A stretch of 64,000 nucleotides of DNA from Geomonas oryzae (lineage in GTDB: Bacteria; Desulfobacterota; Desulfuromonadia; Geobacterales; Geobacteraceae): contig NZ_RAHW01000002.1 of assembly GCF_004117875.1 (NCBI RefSeq), positions 558,001 to 622,000 on the forward strand, given 5' to 3'. Shown piece after piece: positions 1-9,421 of the stretch. Below the pieces are notes generated by a model. That model saw nothing but the letters and a program-made list of their open reading frames with translations, was not told the DNA's origin and ran no database searches. The position numbers and the translations under genes are program-made. How positions within the stretch are numbered: the stretch's first letter is position 1; every line of letters begins with the position of its first letter.

Positions 1-1078
1 CCGCTAGCGCCGCAGATATTTTTCGTGTTGGTATCTCAGCCGTCGTCAGGGCATCTGCCTTGAAGATTTCCCTAAAAACGGCCCGCAGATAGATGACCAG
101 TGCAATCAAACCAATAAGGCCCAGTTCCTGAAAGGTCTCCAGAAAGATGTTGTGGGCAGGCTTAGCCTTGTCCCCGAAATTGGCGTTTGCTTCCGTGGAC
201 GTACCTATACCGTGTCCGAACAGAGGCCGCCTCATCCCTACGGCAAAATTATTTTTGAGGCCTGTAAGGCGGCCTTCAACGGTGGCTGAGTTCCGGGAAT
301 TGGTATCATATAAGGACCGGTACCGATCCTTCAATCCTTCATTCAGGAAGCTTAATATCAGTATCGCCCCTAGACCTATCAAGATAACGTGGACCATCTT
401 GCGCTTTGAAAGCCATAGCATCGCTGCAGCGATAATTACTAGACCAACAAAACCAGAACGGCTTCCGGTCAACGTCAAGGCATAGAGCGACAACGGCATT
501 ATGGCAATGGCGAGCAGTTTGTGGAGTTTTGAAACCTCAAACAACATTATGAGAAAAGGTATGACGGTCAATATGACGTATGCAAGGCCATTAGGATTAA
601 TGACATCGTAGGGCGCCCCAGACAACCGCTCCATGAACTCCCAACCTGCTATGGAAGCTCGTGAGCCCCAGTATCCTTCGGTAACATGCAGATAAACAGG
701 CTCAAATATCCTGAAGGACTGGCACAAGACGAAGGTCGTAACCAAAAGCAACAACTGTTTTTGCGTCTTGACGAACCAAATCGTGAAATAGAAGAAGACG
801 ATACCCTTAAGGAAATTGATCAACCCGTAATGGACTACGCTGCCAGGCCATTGTGCGAATGGCGTCAAGACTATAACTGTGAAGACCAGAGCCCTAAGTT
901 TCCTGTAAGGCTCGGCTTCTGCATCGCTGGTTCTTTTTTGCAGCATGTGGATCAGAAACAGCAGCAACACCAGCACCAGATCAAATCGTATCGCACCAAG
1001 CCATGGGATACGGCTGGTCAAGTGCAGAAACCAGCTAATCATAAACAACAGATACAATGCCAAACCTATCGTATTCAT
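1..1078 (-). CDS. O-antigen ligase family protein (Wzy/WaaL type), 3' end outside window
   Basis: Translating the minus strand from the ATG at 1078 gives about 359 residues with no stop before the window edge, so the C-terminus is missing. The product is a chain of hydrophobic segments, as in polytopic inner-membrane proteins, and it carries the sequence KPAHNIFLETFQELG, the conserved histidine-containing periplasmic loop of the Wzy_C/O-antigen ligase family. Such proteins polymerise or ligate undecaprenyl-linked repeat units at the periplasmic face. The ATG overlaps the TGA of the PaaK-like gene (ATGA), so translation is probably coupled. It is the last gene of the exopolysaccharide cluster seen here. 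Whether it acts as polymerase or ligase cannot be told from sequence; in a cluster with no other polymerase I infer polymerase. Confidence 0.85.
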   Translation of the reverse strand, partial: MNTIGLALYLLFMISWFLHLTSRIPWLGAIRFDLVLVLLLFLIHMLQKRTSDAEAEPYRKLRALVFTVIVLTPFAQWPGSVVHYGLINFLKGIVFFYFTIWFVKTQKQLLLLVTTFVLCQSFRIFEPVYLHVTEGYWGSRASIAGWEFMERLSGAPYDVINPNGLAYVILTVIPFLIMLFEVSKLHKLLAIAIMPLSLYALTLTGSRSGFVGLVIIAAAMLWLSKRKMVHVILIGLGAILILSFLNEGLKDRYRSLYDTNSRNSATVEGRLTGLKNNFAVGMRRPLFGHGIGTSTEANANFGDKAKPAHNIFLETFQELGLIGLIALVIYLRAVFREIFKADALTTAEIPTRKISAALA

Positions 1079-2436
1079 AATGGTACCCTGCAGATGGAGA
1101 ACCGGTACTTCCCCGAAGGCTCCGGGGGGATCGCCTTTTCCATCTCGTATGAAACGTTGCAGTCGGTGCCGAACACCGACCGGAAATAGGCGGTAAGATC
1201 CTGCAGCACCGCCGGATCGAACCCCGCTCCCTGAACCATCTTCACGGTAAGGTGGTCCAGGGTTTCCTGTATGATCTGCATCTGGTCCACGCCAGGGTAT
1301 CTAGTCAGCGTGTTCTCTATGAGCGAAATCCCCGCGACGCTCTCGCCGTTTTTCTTCCTCAGAAAATCGGCGGTCCGTCCGGCTACCGAAGCCATGAGGG
1401 GAAGCCCCCGCCCGCAGGGACATGCGTCCGATGACGGCACCCCGACGTCCCCCACCTCATAGCGGATGAATGGCATCTCCATATTGAGGAGATCGGTCAC
1501 CACGATCCTGCCGGGTACGCCGTCCCCGGCGTTATCCCCGGTCTCCGTTATGAACTCGACGAAGAGGTGCTCTATGTTGAGGTGCATGCCGTGATGCTCC
1601 TCGCATTCCGAGGCTATCAGCGAGACCTCCTCACAGCCGTACCGGTCGGTGACCTTGACGCTGAGCACCTCCTCGATGAACCGCCTTTCGTGCGGTAAAA
1701 GCATCATCGAGGTGGAGATGACGCCACGGGGCCTAACCCCGGAGACCCGCATCTCTTTCAGATGCCGGCATAACATGTATATCGAGTGCGCATGACCGAA
1801 AAGAAGCGTCGGCTGCACGCGACGCCATTCCGTCACGAACCGGCTCACGCTCTCAGGACCAAGACTCATGGTGTCGAGATAGATGACCGGGGCCAGAAGG
1901 GTGTTCCTGAGCCGCTCCTTCCAACCGGTCGGCAGGTGCGGGTTCCCCCATACCGCTGCGACCGGTTCGCCTACTTCCCATCCGGACCACCGGTCGTGAC
2001 GTCTCGCACATGCGTTGCGCTGCTCACTGCAACGTTCGGTGATGAAGATGTCGAGTGCCCTGCCGGTGGAACCGCCGGTCTTCATGTACATCAGTTTGGC
2101 CCTGTCGACGCCGTCGCTGATCATCTCCGCCGTGTTTTGCCGCACCTCCTCCTTCGAGAGGGCCGGGATCATCTGAAAATCGCGAACCGATGCTATCTTT
2201 TCGACCTCCACACCGGCCGCGGCGAACCGTTCGCGGTAAAAGCGGTTGTGGCTCGCCGCATACCGCAGAAGTTGCGTGAGCCGTTCCCACTGCATCTTTC
2301 TGAGCGTTGCCTGCGGCAGGAACTGGGTGCGCTCCAGTTGCTGCCAATAACTTCTCAGGGGTGAACCGTTCCTCAGGCACGCGAGGGGATCGATGATGTT
2401 TCTGCGTAGCGGAGCAATCCACCTTCCCTCAAACAT
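1075..2436 (-). CDS. PaaK-like adenylate-forming ligase (phenylacetate--CoA ligase family)
   Basis: The 453-residue protein resembles the phenylacetate-CoA ligase/coenzyme F390 synthetase family of adenylate-forming enzymes. The phosphate-binding motif is seen as TGGSTGRAL around residue 120, and an adenine-pocket-like segment YGCEEVSLIASE lies near residue 270. Length is normal for the family. PaaK-like proteins are frequent in capsule and exopolysaccharide clusters, where they are thought to activate an acyl or amino acid group for transfer to the sugar polymer. The true substrate is unknown and phenylacetate is unlikely in this context. The gene overlaps the upstream glycosyltransferase by 8 bp and the downstream polymerase by 4 bp, so it belongs to the same transcript. 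Confidence 0.8.
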   Translation of the reverse strand: MFEGRWIAPLRRNIIDPLACLRNGSPLRSYWQQLERTQFLPQATLRKMQWERLTQLLRYAASHNRFYRERFAAAGVEVEKIASVRDFQMIPALSKEEVRQNTAEMISDGVDRAKLMYMKTGGSTGRALDIFITERCSEQRNACARRHDRWSGWEVGEPVAAVWGNPHLPTGWKERLRNTLLAPVIYLDTMSLGPESVSRFVTEWRRVQPTLLFGHAHSIYMLCRHLKEMRVSGVRPRGVISTSMMLLPHERRFIEEVLSVKVTDRYGCEEVSLIASECEEHHGMHLNIEHLFVEFITETGDNAGDGVPGRIVVTDLLNMEMPFIRYEVGDVGVPSSDACPCGRGLPLMASVAGRTADFLRKKNGESVAGISLIENTLTRYPGVDQMQIIQETLDHLTVKMVQGAGFDPAVLQDLTAYFRSVFGTDCNVSYEMEKAIPPEPSGKYRFSICRVPL

Positions 2437-3577
2437 GGTCGCACCTCTCCACGATCTGCCGGTAGTACGTCTCCCACTGTGGCATAACGGTCTCCCATCC
2501 CGTTTCGGCCTCTACCCTCGCCTTCGCCGCCGCGCCAAGCCGCCTGCGCAAGGCCGGGTCCCCGGCCATGGTGCAGAGCGCGTCCGCAAGCGCGTCGCGA
2601 TCCCCGGCCGGAACGACGAAGCCGTTCGTCTCGTCGACCAGTTCGGTGTTCCCTCCAACCTCGGTGACCGCTACGGGGAGGCCGCACCCCATGCACTCCA
2701 TGAGCGCGTTGGAAAGCCCCTCGTTGTCCGAGCAGAGCACCCCGATGTCGCAAAAGTGGAGGTAGTCCGTCACCTTCTCGACCGCTCCTGGCAGATGCAC
2801 CACTTCCTGAAGGCCAAGGGCGGCGATACGCGCTTCAAGCTCTGGGCGCAGCCTCCCTTCCCCGAGCACGATGCCCCCGACGCGCCCCTCCGGGAAACGG
2901 GCCGCCGCCAGGGCAAAGGCGTCAAGGAACAGGTCGACGCGCTTGATCGGCTTCAGGTTCGCCACCATCACCACCCATACATCGTGGGGGTGCTCCGCGA
3001 AGATGGTGGGGCGCTGCGCCGGCTGAGCCGGGATGGACATGCCGTTTCTGATCAGGCGGACCTTGCCGGGAGCCACCCCTGAAGCGACAAGCCACGCGGC
3101 TATCGCCCTCGCGTTCACCGCGACGCCGTCGGCTGCGCGGAAGATGAAGCGGTGCAGCCTCTTGAACAGCCGGTGGTAGCCCGGCTCGTCGGCACCGAGC
3201 CCCAGGTCCCTCCTGCTCACGACAAGGGCCTGCCCTCCCCCGCCGAGGAGCTTTCCAAAGAACCCCAGGAACATGGCGTCCTCGAAGAAGGTCTGCACGA
3301 GGTCGAAGCGGTGCTCTTTCAAAAGCCTCAGGTATCGGCAGATGACCAGGATAATGGAAGGATGCAAAAAGCCACGGTACCCGAGCGACAGGGTCTCGCA
3401 CGGCTGGTTCAGTCGGGTCATGAACGGCGAGGAGTACAGGCAGACGACGGCGGGGAGAAAGCGGTCGCGGTCGATCCTCTCGATCAGTTGCAACAACTGT
3501 TTCTCAGTGCCCGCCTTGTCGGAGCTTATCGTGTCGATCAGGTAGGCTATGCGGATTTTTCCGTCTGATGCGGGCAA
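2429..3577 (-). CDS. Glycosyltransferase family 4 (GT-B fold)
   Basis: The 382-residue protein has the GT-B layout. The N-terminal domain begins IRIAYLIDTISSDKAGTEKQL, and the C-terminal nucleotide-sugar domain holds the family's EX7E region (EGLSNALMECMGCGLPV, about residue 280) followed by GGNTELV. It would transfer a sugar from a nucleotide donor to the growing lipid-linked repeat unit at the cytoplasmic membrane surface. The sugar cannot be predicted. About 200 bp without a gene separate its start from the acetyltransferase upstream, the largest gap inside the cluster, so a secondary promoter there is possible. Confidence 0.85.
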   Translation of the reverse strand: MPASDGKIRIAYLIDTISSDKAGTEKQLLQLIERIDRDRFLPAVVCLYSSPFMTRLNQPCETLSLGYRGFLHPSIILVICRYLRLLKEHRFDLVQTFFEDAMFLGFFGKLLGGGGQALVVSRRDLGLGADEPGYHRLFKRLHRFIFRAADGVAVNARAIAAWLVASGVAPGKVRLIRNGMSIPAQPAQRPTIFAEHPHDVWVVMVANLKPIKRVDLFLDAFALAAARFPEGRVGGIVLGEGRLRPELEARIAALGLQEVVHLPGAVEKVTDYLHFCDIGVLCSDNEGLSNALMECMGCGLPVAVTEVGGNTELVDETNGFVVPAGDRDALADALCTMAGDPALRRRLGAAAKARVEAETGWETVMPQWETYYRQIVERCDHV

Positions 3578-3778
3578 GTCGATACTCCTCGATTAGCTAT
3601 CTACTGACCGTGAGCTTCAGCCCCCCCTGTACAGCATCAGGTCACGGGGTTCGCTCCTGGTTGTCCGCAGGTAGTGTGCGGATATGATCCGCAAACCTGA
3701 ACTAGATGGCTCTGCTGCAGCGGCTATCAGGGCTAGCGTCCTTCCCTTGTCTGACTGACGCAGAAACGTGAAAACCTT

Positions 3779-4396
3779 TCAGTTTCCCTCCTGTGATGAG
3801 GCATCCTCCTGTGTTTCCAGATGGGTTATGGTGTTGACGACATATTCGCTCGAACCTTTCAACGAGACCACCTCACCCGGAATCCCGACAACGACGCCAT
3901 TATCAGGCACAGATTTTGTGACAACACAATTAGCCCCTACTGCCGAGTGCCTGCCCAGCGTTATACCTCCGATGATCTTGCTGCCTGGCCCCAAATAAAC
4001 ATTGTCCAGAATCTCTGGAGTCCCTGGGTTCTTCCCACCATAGGCTGCACCAATTGTCACACAATGGTTGATGTTGCAGTTAGGGCCGATTTTTGCACAG
4101 GGATTAACGACAATGCCCCCAAAATGCCCGATATAGAGTCCGGGGCCGATGTCCGTATTGTACGGTATGGATATTCCATATTTATATTGATAGTGTGACA
4201 AGATAAAGCGTGACACGACATAGAGAGGATACAGTGATGCTCCCTTTGTCTTTAAAAATTTTGCTGTTCGCATATGAAACGAGTACTTGAATCCAGGAGT
4301 TATCAAGTAACACCGAACAAACGAGCGAAAACTGTTGTTTCCACTGTATCTAAAAAGATCGCTTTTTACAGCAAAGAGGTATTCACTCACTGTCAT
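3779..4396 (-). CDS. Serine O-acetyltransferase-like left-handed beta-helix acyltransferase
   Basis: About 205 residues from the ATG at 4396; an upstream in-frame GTG at 4405 is the alternative start. The C-terminal half shows hexapeptide repeats of the left-handed beta-helix (NTDIGPGLYIGHFGG, INHCVTIGAAYGG, VYLGPGSKIIGG, GRHSAVGANCVV), with the H-G and H-C pattern of serine acetyltransferase and related sugar O-acetyltransferases. In an exopolysaccharide cluster it more likely acetylates a sugar than serine. This gene and the next one upstream are visibly richer in A+T than the rest of the cluster, which suggests they were acquired together from another source. Confidence 0.75.
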   Translation of the reverse strand: MTVSEYLFAVKSDLFRYSGNNSFRSFVRCYLITPGFKYSFHMRTAKFLKTKGASLYPLYVVSRFILSHYQYKYGISIPYNTDIGPGLYIGHFGGIVVNPCAKIGPNCNINHCVTIGAAYGGKNPGTPEILDNVYLGPGSKIIGGITLGRHSAVGANCVVTKSVPDNGVVVGIPGEVVSLKGSSEYVVNTITHLETQEDASSQEGN

Positions 4397-4407
4397 CAGT
4401 ATCACCG

Positions 4408-5298
4408 TTACAGTATCGATAATAAGTTTTTAACAACTCCCTTATAGGCACCTAACTCAGTGGGATTTTTAAAAACAGCTTTCAAGAAAAATTTAGTCGA
4501 GCCCCACTTGTTCTTTGTACGCAGGTACTCACCCCTGCAACAATAAGTGTACGCAAAGGCCCGTCTTATCGTTCTCTTTGATAAAAGATGGCCATACTTT
4601 GACAGGAATACATTAGTTATTCGATCTGAGCAGCGGAACCGCTCCTCAAGATTCTTGGACATTTGGCCAGAATGCCCCATTCTGTAATAAAAGAGCTGCT
4701 CATCAACGTAGTCGAAGGCATATTTGGTCGATATTTTCAACCACATGTCCCAATCTATACCCATCTTGAGACTCTCATCAAACAGACCAAAAGACTCGAT
4801 GCATTCCTTCCTCAGCACTACCGACGAAAACTGCACAAAATTGTCGAATATGAGCCAATCTGTGACGGTGCCACGTCTAGGCTGCAGATACCGGCCCGAC
4901 ATCACATACTCGAGCGGGGCGCTATCTGGGTCCAGGTATTTTGCTCTGCAAAAAACTACTCCAACGCTTGAATCGCAAAAGCGGTTCATCTGCTTTTCCA
5001 ATTTCTCCGGGCACCACTGGTCGTCAGCATCAAGAAATGCAATGAACTCACTCCTGCAATGACTTATACCTACATTTTTAGCAACTGTCTGGCCTCTGTT
5101 ACTCTGGAAAATGTACTGGATGCGTGGGTCAGGAAGGTACGCCAGCATAACCTCGTGCGTCTCATCAGTAGACCCATCATCAACAACAATGACTTCTATA
5201 TTTGTATAGGTTTGACTTAAAACACTATCTAAACAACCACACAAGTACTTGCCATAATTGTAACACGTTATAACAACACTGACTTTAGGGTTATTCAT
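4408..5298 (-). CDS. Glycosyltransferase family 2 (GT-A)
   Basis: The 296-residue protein opens with the standard GT-A start KVSVVITCYNYGKYL and continues with VIVVDDGSTDET and the metal-binding DXD region FLDADDQW near residue 92. The rest matches the length and layout of cytoplasmic GT2 enzymes that build polysaccharide repeat units. Base composition is AT-rich compared with the ABC transporter gene upstream, as for the acetyltransferase downstream. Only 11 bp separate the two, so they form a pair within the operon. Donor and acceptor are not predictable. Confidence 0.87.
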   Translation of the reverse strand: MNNPKVSVVITCYNYGKYLCGCLDSVLSQTYTNIEVIVVDDGSTDETHEVMLAYLPDPRIQYIFQSNRGQTVAKNVGISHCRSEFIAFLDADDQWCPEKLEKQMNRFCDSSVGVVFCRAKYLDPDSAPLEYVMSGRYLQPRRGTVTDWLIFDNFVQFSSVVLRKECIESFGLFDESLKMGIDWDMWLKISTKYAFDYVDEQLFYYRMGHSGQMSKNLEERFRCSDRITNVFLSKYGHLLSKRTIRRAFAYTYCCRGEYLRTKNKWGSTKFFLKAVFKNPTELGAYKGVVKNLLSIL

Positions 5299-5353
5299 TA
5301 CAGCCCCCGTTTTTGAAACAAGACAAACTTGAGTTACACCACAGAGACCACAC

Positions 5354-7153
5354 TCAGCTTTTGGTCCCTGCAGCGGCTTTAAACCAGTTTGATGACCTGA
5401 GCAGTTCCTGATAGGTCCCCTGCCCCACTATCCGTCCGCGCTCCATGAGATATATGACGTTGCACTCCTTCACTGTTGTCAGCCTGTGCGCGATCAGGAT
5501 CACCGTCTTCGTTCCGGAAAGGGTCTGCAGCGCCTCCATGACAGCATCCTCGGTGACCCCGTCGAGCGCACTCGTCGCCTCGTCCATGATGAGCACCTCG
5601 GGGTTCGTGTACAGGGCGCGCGCGATGCCGATGCGCTGCCTCTGCCCGCCGCTAAGTCTCACCCCGCGCTCGCCTATCACGGTGTCGTAGCCTAGCGGCA
5701 GTTCGTTTTCCACGAACTGGTGCAGGTTCGCGATGCGGGCGGCACGGTACACCGCCTCCATGTCCATCTCCTGTTCCGGGACGCCGAAGGCGATGTTCCT
5801 CGCGATGCTGTCGTCGCTCAAAAAGATGTGCTGCGGCACGTACCCCAGGTTTCTCTGCCAACGCCGCACCAGTTCTCCCTCGATCTCCACGCCGTCCACC
5901 ATCACCCTCCCCTTCTCCGGGACGAGGAGTCCGAGGATCAGGTCGACGACGGTCGTCTTCCCGGAGCCTGTGGGTCCCACTATCCCTACCGAGGTGTTGG
6001 GAAGGATCTCCATGGTGACCCCGTTCAGCACCGTTTCCCTCGCGCCCAGGTAACCGAAGTGGGCCTCGTCGACCTTGAGGAGCGTCCTGAGCGGCAGCGG
6101 CGGCACCGGCGCGACTGGCGGCGAAGCGGGCATGGAAGCGCCGCAAAGAAGATCCCCGTGTAGCACCCCGAGCCTTGGCAGTCCGACGCGCACCGTCGAG
6201 ATGCCGGCGAAGATGGTCTGCAGGGCGGGAAGCAGCCGGTAACCCGCGAAGGCGTAGATGGAGAGGATCGGGACCACTCTGGCCACCTCCTGCTCCGAGC
6301 GCAGCGAGGAGAGGACGATGAGCAGGATGCCACCGAAGGCGATGGTCTCCAGTGCGTAACGCGGCAGTTGCGCTATCACTCCGGCGCTCACGTTGGCGGC
6401 GCTGTGCAGCCTCGCATGGTCGGAGTAGCGCTCCAGGAAGACCTCCTCCTTGCCGAGTATCTTAAGGTCCTTGATGCCGGAGAGGGCCTCGCCGGCCGCC
6501 TTGTACTTCATGGTGTTCGCCGCCACTTGCTGCTCCCCGATCTCGAGCAGACGCCGGCGCGCCAGGAGGTAGACCGCACCGTAGACCCCACCCAGAACCG
6601 CCGTGATGGCGAGCGCGATCATCGGGTCCACCACCATGAGAAGGACCAGGATGAAGACGCAGAGCAGCGAACTGGAGAGGACCTGCATCCCGGGGCTCAA
6701 AACGCCGATGATGACGTCGCGCACCTCGGCCAGCACGTTCTTCCCGAGTTCGGAACTGTTGCGGTTCAGGAAAAACTCGTAGGGGCGGTACAGGTATCCG
6801 CGCAGAAGCCGCCGCCCGAGGGTGTAGTTCAGATGGTTGTCGTACTTGAGGCTCGCCCAGGTGTAGAACGCCTTGAAGAGGTTGTTGAAGACCATGAGGA
6901 CCAGGACGACCATGCCGAGAAAGAGCAGGTAGCTGTGCAGGCTCGTGAAGCCGAAATAGTCGTAGCTTAGCTTAAGCCACCTGTTTTTGTGCACGACGCC
7001 CGGGTTGGAAACTACCGCCATGAAGGGGAGGATCGAGGCGATGCCGACCATCTCGATACCGGCCATGAGGAACAGGGCCAGGAAGAGGAGGTAGAGCCTC
7101 GCCTTCTCCCCAGGAGAGAGGAGGTCGAACAGTTTTCCTACCGCTTCAGACAT
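5354..7153 (-). CDS. ABC transporter, fused permease and ATPase (MsbA-like)
   Basis: The 599-residue half-transporter has a membrane domain over roughly residues 15-320 and a C-terminal ATPase domain. The ATPase shows Walker A GPTGSGKTT, the signature LSGGQRQR, Walker B VLIMDEATSAL and the switch histidine IAHRLTTV. The arrangement is that of lipid-linked oligosaccharide or lipid exporters. No Wzx-type flippase is visible in the cluster, so this protein could flip the lipid-linked repeat unit across the inner membrane; that is inference from context. It overlaps the upstream glycosyltransferase stop by 8 bp. Confidence 0.88.
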   Translation of the reverse strand: MSEAVGKLFDLLSPGEKARLYLLFLALFLMAGIEMVGIASILPFMAVVSNPGVVHKNRWLKLSYDYFGFTSLHSYLLFLGMVVLVLMVFNNLFKAFYTWASLKYDNHLNYTLGRRLLRGYLYRPYEFFLNRNSSELGKNVLAEVRDVIIGVLSPGMQVLSSSLLCVFILVLLMVVDPMIALAITAVLGGVYGAVYLLARRRLLEIGEQQVAANTMKYKAAGEALSGIKDLKILGKEEVFLERYSDHARLHSAANVSAGVIAQLPRYALETIAFGGILLIVLSSLRSEQEVARVVPILSIYAFAGYRLLPALQTIFAGISTVRVGLPRLGVLHGDLLCGASMPASPPVAPVPPLPLRTLLKVDEAHFGYLGARETVLNGVTMEILPNTSVGIVGPTGSGKTTVVDLILGLLVPEKGRVMVDGVEIEGELVRRWQRNLGYVPQHIFLSDDSIARNIAFGVPEQEMDMEAVYRAARIANLHQFVENELPLGYDTVIGERGVRLSGGQRQRIGIARALYTNPEVLIMDEATSALDGVTEDAVMEALQTLSGTKTVILIAHRLTTVKECNVIYLMERGRIVGQGTYQELLRSSNWFKAAAGTKS

Positions 7154-8279
7154 GTCGCTTCGCTCCTTCGCGCATCACTTCCCGGTACACCCCCAGGTAT
7201 CCCCGTTCCATGGCTTGTACCGAATATCTCTGTGCGATGAGGGCTCGCGCCCGTTTCGCTTTCGCGCCTGCCGCTTCAGCCCCGTTCAGCACCAAGGACA
7301 TCCCGCGCGCAAGCTCCTCCGGATCGGCGGGGGGCACGAGCACGCCGGTGTCGCCCCCTTGCAGCAGTTCCGGGATCCCCCCGACGCTTGTCGCCACCAC
7401 GGGGACTCCCGCGGACATCGCCTCCAAAAGCACCATCGGGAGCCCCTCGGTAAGGGAGGAAAGGGCAAAGAGCCGACTGAAGGGGAGAAAGCTGCACAGG
7501 TCCGGGCAGTAACCGGGGAACCGCACCCGGTCTGCGAGCCCGAGCGCGGCGGCCCGCCCCTCCAGCGCCATACGCTCCCTCCCCTCCCCGAAAATGACCA
7601 GTTGCGAGTCCCCTTCCTCCCTCGAAAGGAGGGAAAAAGCCTCCAGCAGGTGGTGGAACCCCTTCTCCGGGGAGAGCCTGCCGGCGGCGCAGATGGTGGG
7701 GCGCTGCATCATGAACCGCGCCAGCACCGGATCGGACGGGGGTGCTGCGGGGAGGCGCTCCGCGATGCCGTTGGGCACGACCCGCACCCTTTCCCGCGCG
7801 ATGGAGCGAAGCCGCGGGTGCGACGCCGCGGCCTGGGACACCACGACCACCCGGTCGACGAAACGAAGGGCTATAGCGTCCATGAACTCGTACATCCTCA
7901 TCCTGCTCAAACCGGAGCCTGCGGTCCAGCCGTGCACGGTGGTGACCACCGGGGCCGGCCGCAGCCATCCGGGGATCATGCCGAGGAGGATGTTCCCCTT
8001 GTAGCCGTGGGAGTGGATCACCTCGACGCCAGCGCTTCTCGCGTATGAAAGGATGCGGCACGCACCCGGAAGGTTCGGCCCCGCCTGCATCCTGAAGGGG
8101 ACCACGGTCGTCCCATTGCTGCGCGCTTCCCGCTCGAGCGGCTTTTCCCCGGCCTCGACGGTCCCTATGCTGGCCAGCAAAGGTTCCATACCCTGGCGCA
8201 GCTGTTCGGCCATGAGCCCCAGGAGCATCACCTCCGCGCCGTAGAGACCCGCGCTGTCCATCACGTGCAACACCTTCAT
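7146..8279 (-). CDS. Glycosyltransferase family 4
   Basis: From the ATG at 8279 the product is 377 residues. The open frame continues much further upstream, but that part lies over the preceding GT2 gene and does not read like protein, while MKVLHVMDSAGLYGAEVML is a typical GT4 N-terminus. The nucleotide-sugar domain contains GRLSPEKGFHHLLEAF and the EX7E region EGLPMVLLEAMSAGVPVVA. It is a retaining GT-B enzyme expected to add one sugar of the repeat unit. The stop of the upstream gene lies only 2 bp away, consistent with coupled translation. Confidence 0.86.
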   Translation of the reverse strand: MKVLHVMDSAGLYGAEVMLLGLMAEQLRQGMEPLLASIGTVEAGEKPLEREARSNGTTVVPFRMQAGPNLPGACRILSYARSAGVEVIHSHGYKGNILLGMIPGWLRPAPVVTTVHGWTAGSGLSRMRMYEFMDAIALRFVDRVVVVSQAAASHPRLRSIARERVRVVPNGIAERLPAAPPSDPVLARFMMQRPTICAAGRLSPEKGFHHLLEAFSLLSREEGDSQLVIFGEGRERMALEGRAAALGLADRVRFPGYCPDLCSFLPFSRLFALSSLTEGLPMVLLEAMSAGVPVVATSVGGIPELLQGGDTGVLVPPADPEELARGMSLVLNGAEAAGAKAKRARALIAQRYSVQAMERGYLGVYREVMREGAKRHV

Positions 8280-8281
8280 AT

Positions 8282-9421
8282 TTACCCCTTGCGTGGCTGC
8301 CACAGGACCTGCTTCTTCCCCATCAGGAACTTGAGAAAGGCGTGTCCCGCCGCTAGGTTCACCAGGCAAAAGTACCTGCTGAAGATCAATAACCGGCTCA
8401 CAAGCCCCCCTTCTCCGGCGAAGCGGGCCGCCGTGGCGGCCAGATAGAAGAGGTTCTGCGCCAGAAAGAGCGCGAGGTACCACCCACCCGCGCCGCTCTT
8501 GATCGCGCTGGAAAGGTAGGCGAGCACGAGGAAGAGGAACACGAGGTAGCGCAGCACCTTGTGGGAGAAAAGCTGCCAGGCGAAAAGCGGGAACCGCAAT
8601 GGGTTCAAGAGCCTGCGCATCGCGAACATGGCCCAAAGTGCCCGAAGCGAGACGCGCACCCGCATGCGGTACTCGTCGGCATCCTCCACAAGGGCCTGCT
8701 CGAACAAAAGGGCCTGCTGCTCGTACACCACCCGGTACCCCTGGTCCACCACCATGAGCGGGAGGACGAAGTCGGGCAACTGGTCCGGGGCCATGGGGCG
8801 GTACAGCGAGCGCCGCACCGCGTCGATGCCGCCGTCCACGCCGACCACCGACCCTATACCGGTCTCCAGAAGGCGCAGCCGGTTCTCGTAGCGCATGTAC
8901 GCCCCGCACCCTTCGCCTGCGGGTTTGCCGTCCTTTCCCAGGTAGACCATCCGCCCGGTGACATACCCCACCTGCGGGTCGGCGAAGTTCGCCACCAGGG
9001 CGCGCAGCGCATCTGGCGCGTAGAGCGAGTTTGCATCGGAGAAGACAACGATCTCCCCCGTCACCGAGGCGAGAGCCAGGTTGAGGGCGCTGGTCTTGCC
9101 GGCCCTCGGCTCCTGCCTGATGAGCCGCACGCCGCGTGCGGCGAAACCTTCCACGACGGCGTCGGTACCGTCGCTGGAGCCGTCCGAGACGACGACAATC
9201 TCCAGTTTCCCGCCCGGGTAGTCGAGCGCCAGCTTGTTCTCGATGGTGGCGGCGATGACCGGTGCCTCGTTGTAGGCCGCGATGACTACGGAGACGGCCG
9301 GCTCCGACTCCCCTTTCCTAACTTCGCGTCGTAAAAGTCCCGCAAGACACGCAACGGCTGCGGGGTAGCCGAGGTAGGCATAAAGGACCAGCAACAGGGA
9401 CAGGAAAAGGATGGCGTCCAT
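8282..9421 (-). CDS. Membrane-associated glycosyltransferase family 2
   Basis: The 379-residue protein has an N-terminal membrane segment (residues 1-28, rich in L/V/A), a GT2 catalytic domain with VSVVIAAYNEAPVI, VVVSDGSSDGT and VVFSDANSLY, and two or three hydrophobic segments near the C-terminus. This is the layout of processive or membrane-anchored GT2 enzymes of the BcsA/IcaA type, although no clear QXXRW was found; a QR/RVSLRALWAM-like stretch lies at about residue 265. Its start overlaps the EpsI stop by one base (TGATG). Confidence 0.83.
   Translation of the reverse strand: MDAILFLSLLLVLYAYLGYPAAVACLAGLLRREVRKGESEPAVSVVIAAYNEAPVIAATIENKLALDYPGGKLEIVVVSDGSSDGTDAVVEGFAARGVRLIRQEPRAGKTSALNLALASVTGEIVVFSDANSLYAPDALRALVANFADPQVGYVTGRMVYLGKDGKPAGEGCGAYMRYENRLRLLETGIGSVVGVDGGIDAVRRSLYRPMAPDQLPDFVLPLMVVDQGYRVVYEQQALLFEQALVEDADEYRMRVRVSLRALWAMFAMRRLLNPLRFPLFAWQLFSHKVLRYLVFLFLVLAYLSSAIKSGAGGWYLALFLAQNLFYLAATAARFAGEGGLVSRLLIFSRYFCLVNLAAGHAFLKFLMGKKQVLWQPRKG

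Noticed and set aside
147-1196. Plus-strand frames at 147..485, 686..1189 and 945..1196
   Set aside because: They are antisense to the O-antigen ligase gene, which is clearly coding on the minus strand.
8280-8909. N-terminal extension of the family 4 glycosyltransferase to 8909
   Set aside because: This part lies over the upstream family 2 gene and is not protein-like; the ATG at 8279 begins a standard glycosyltransferase N-terminus.
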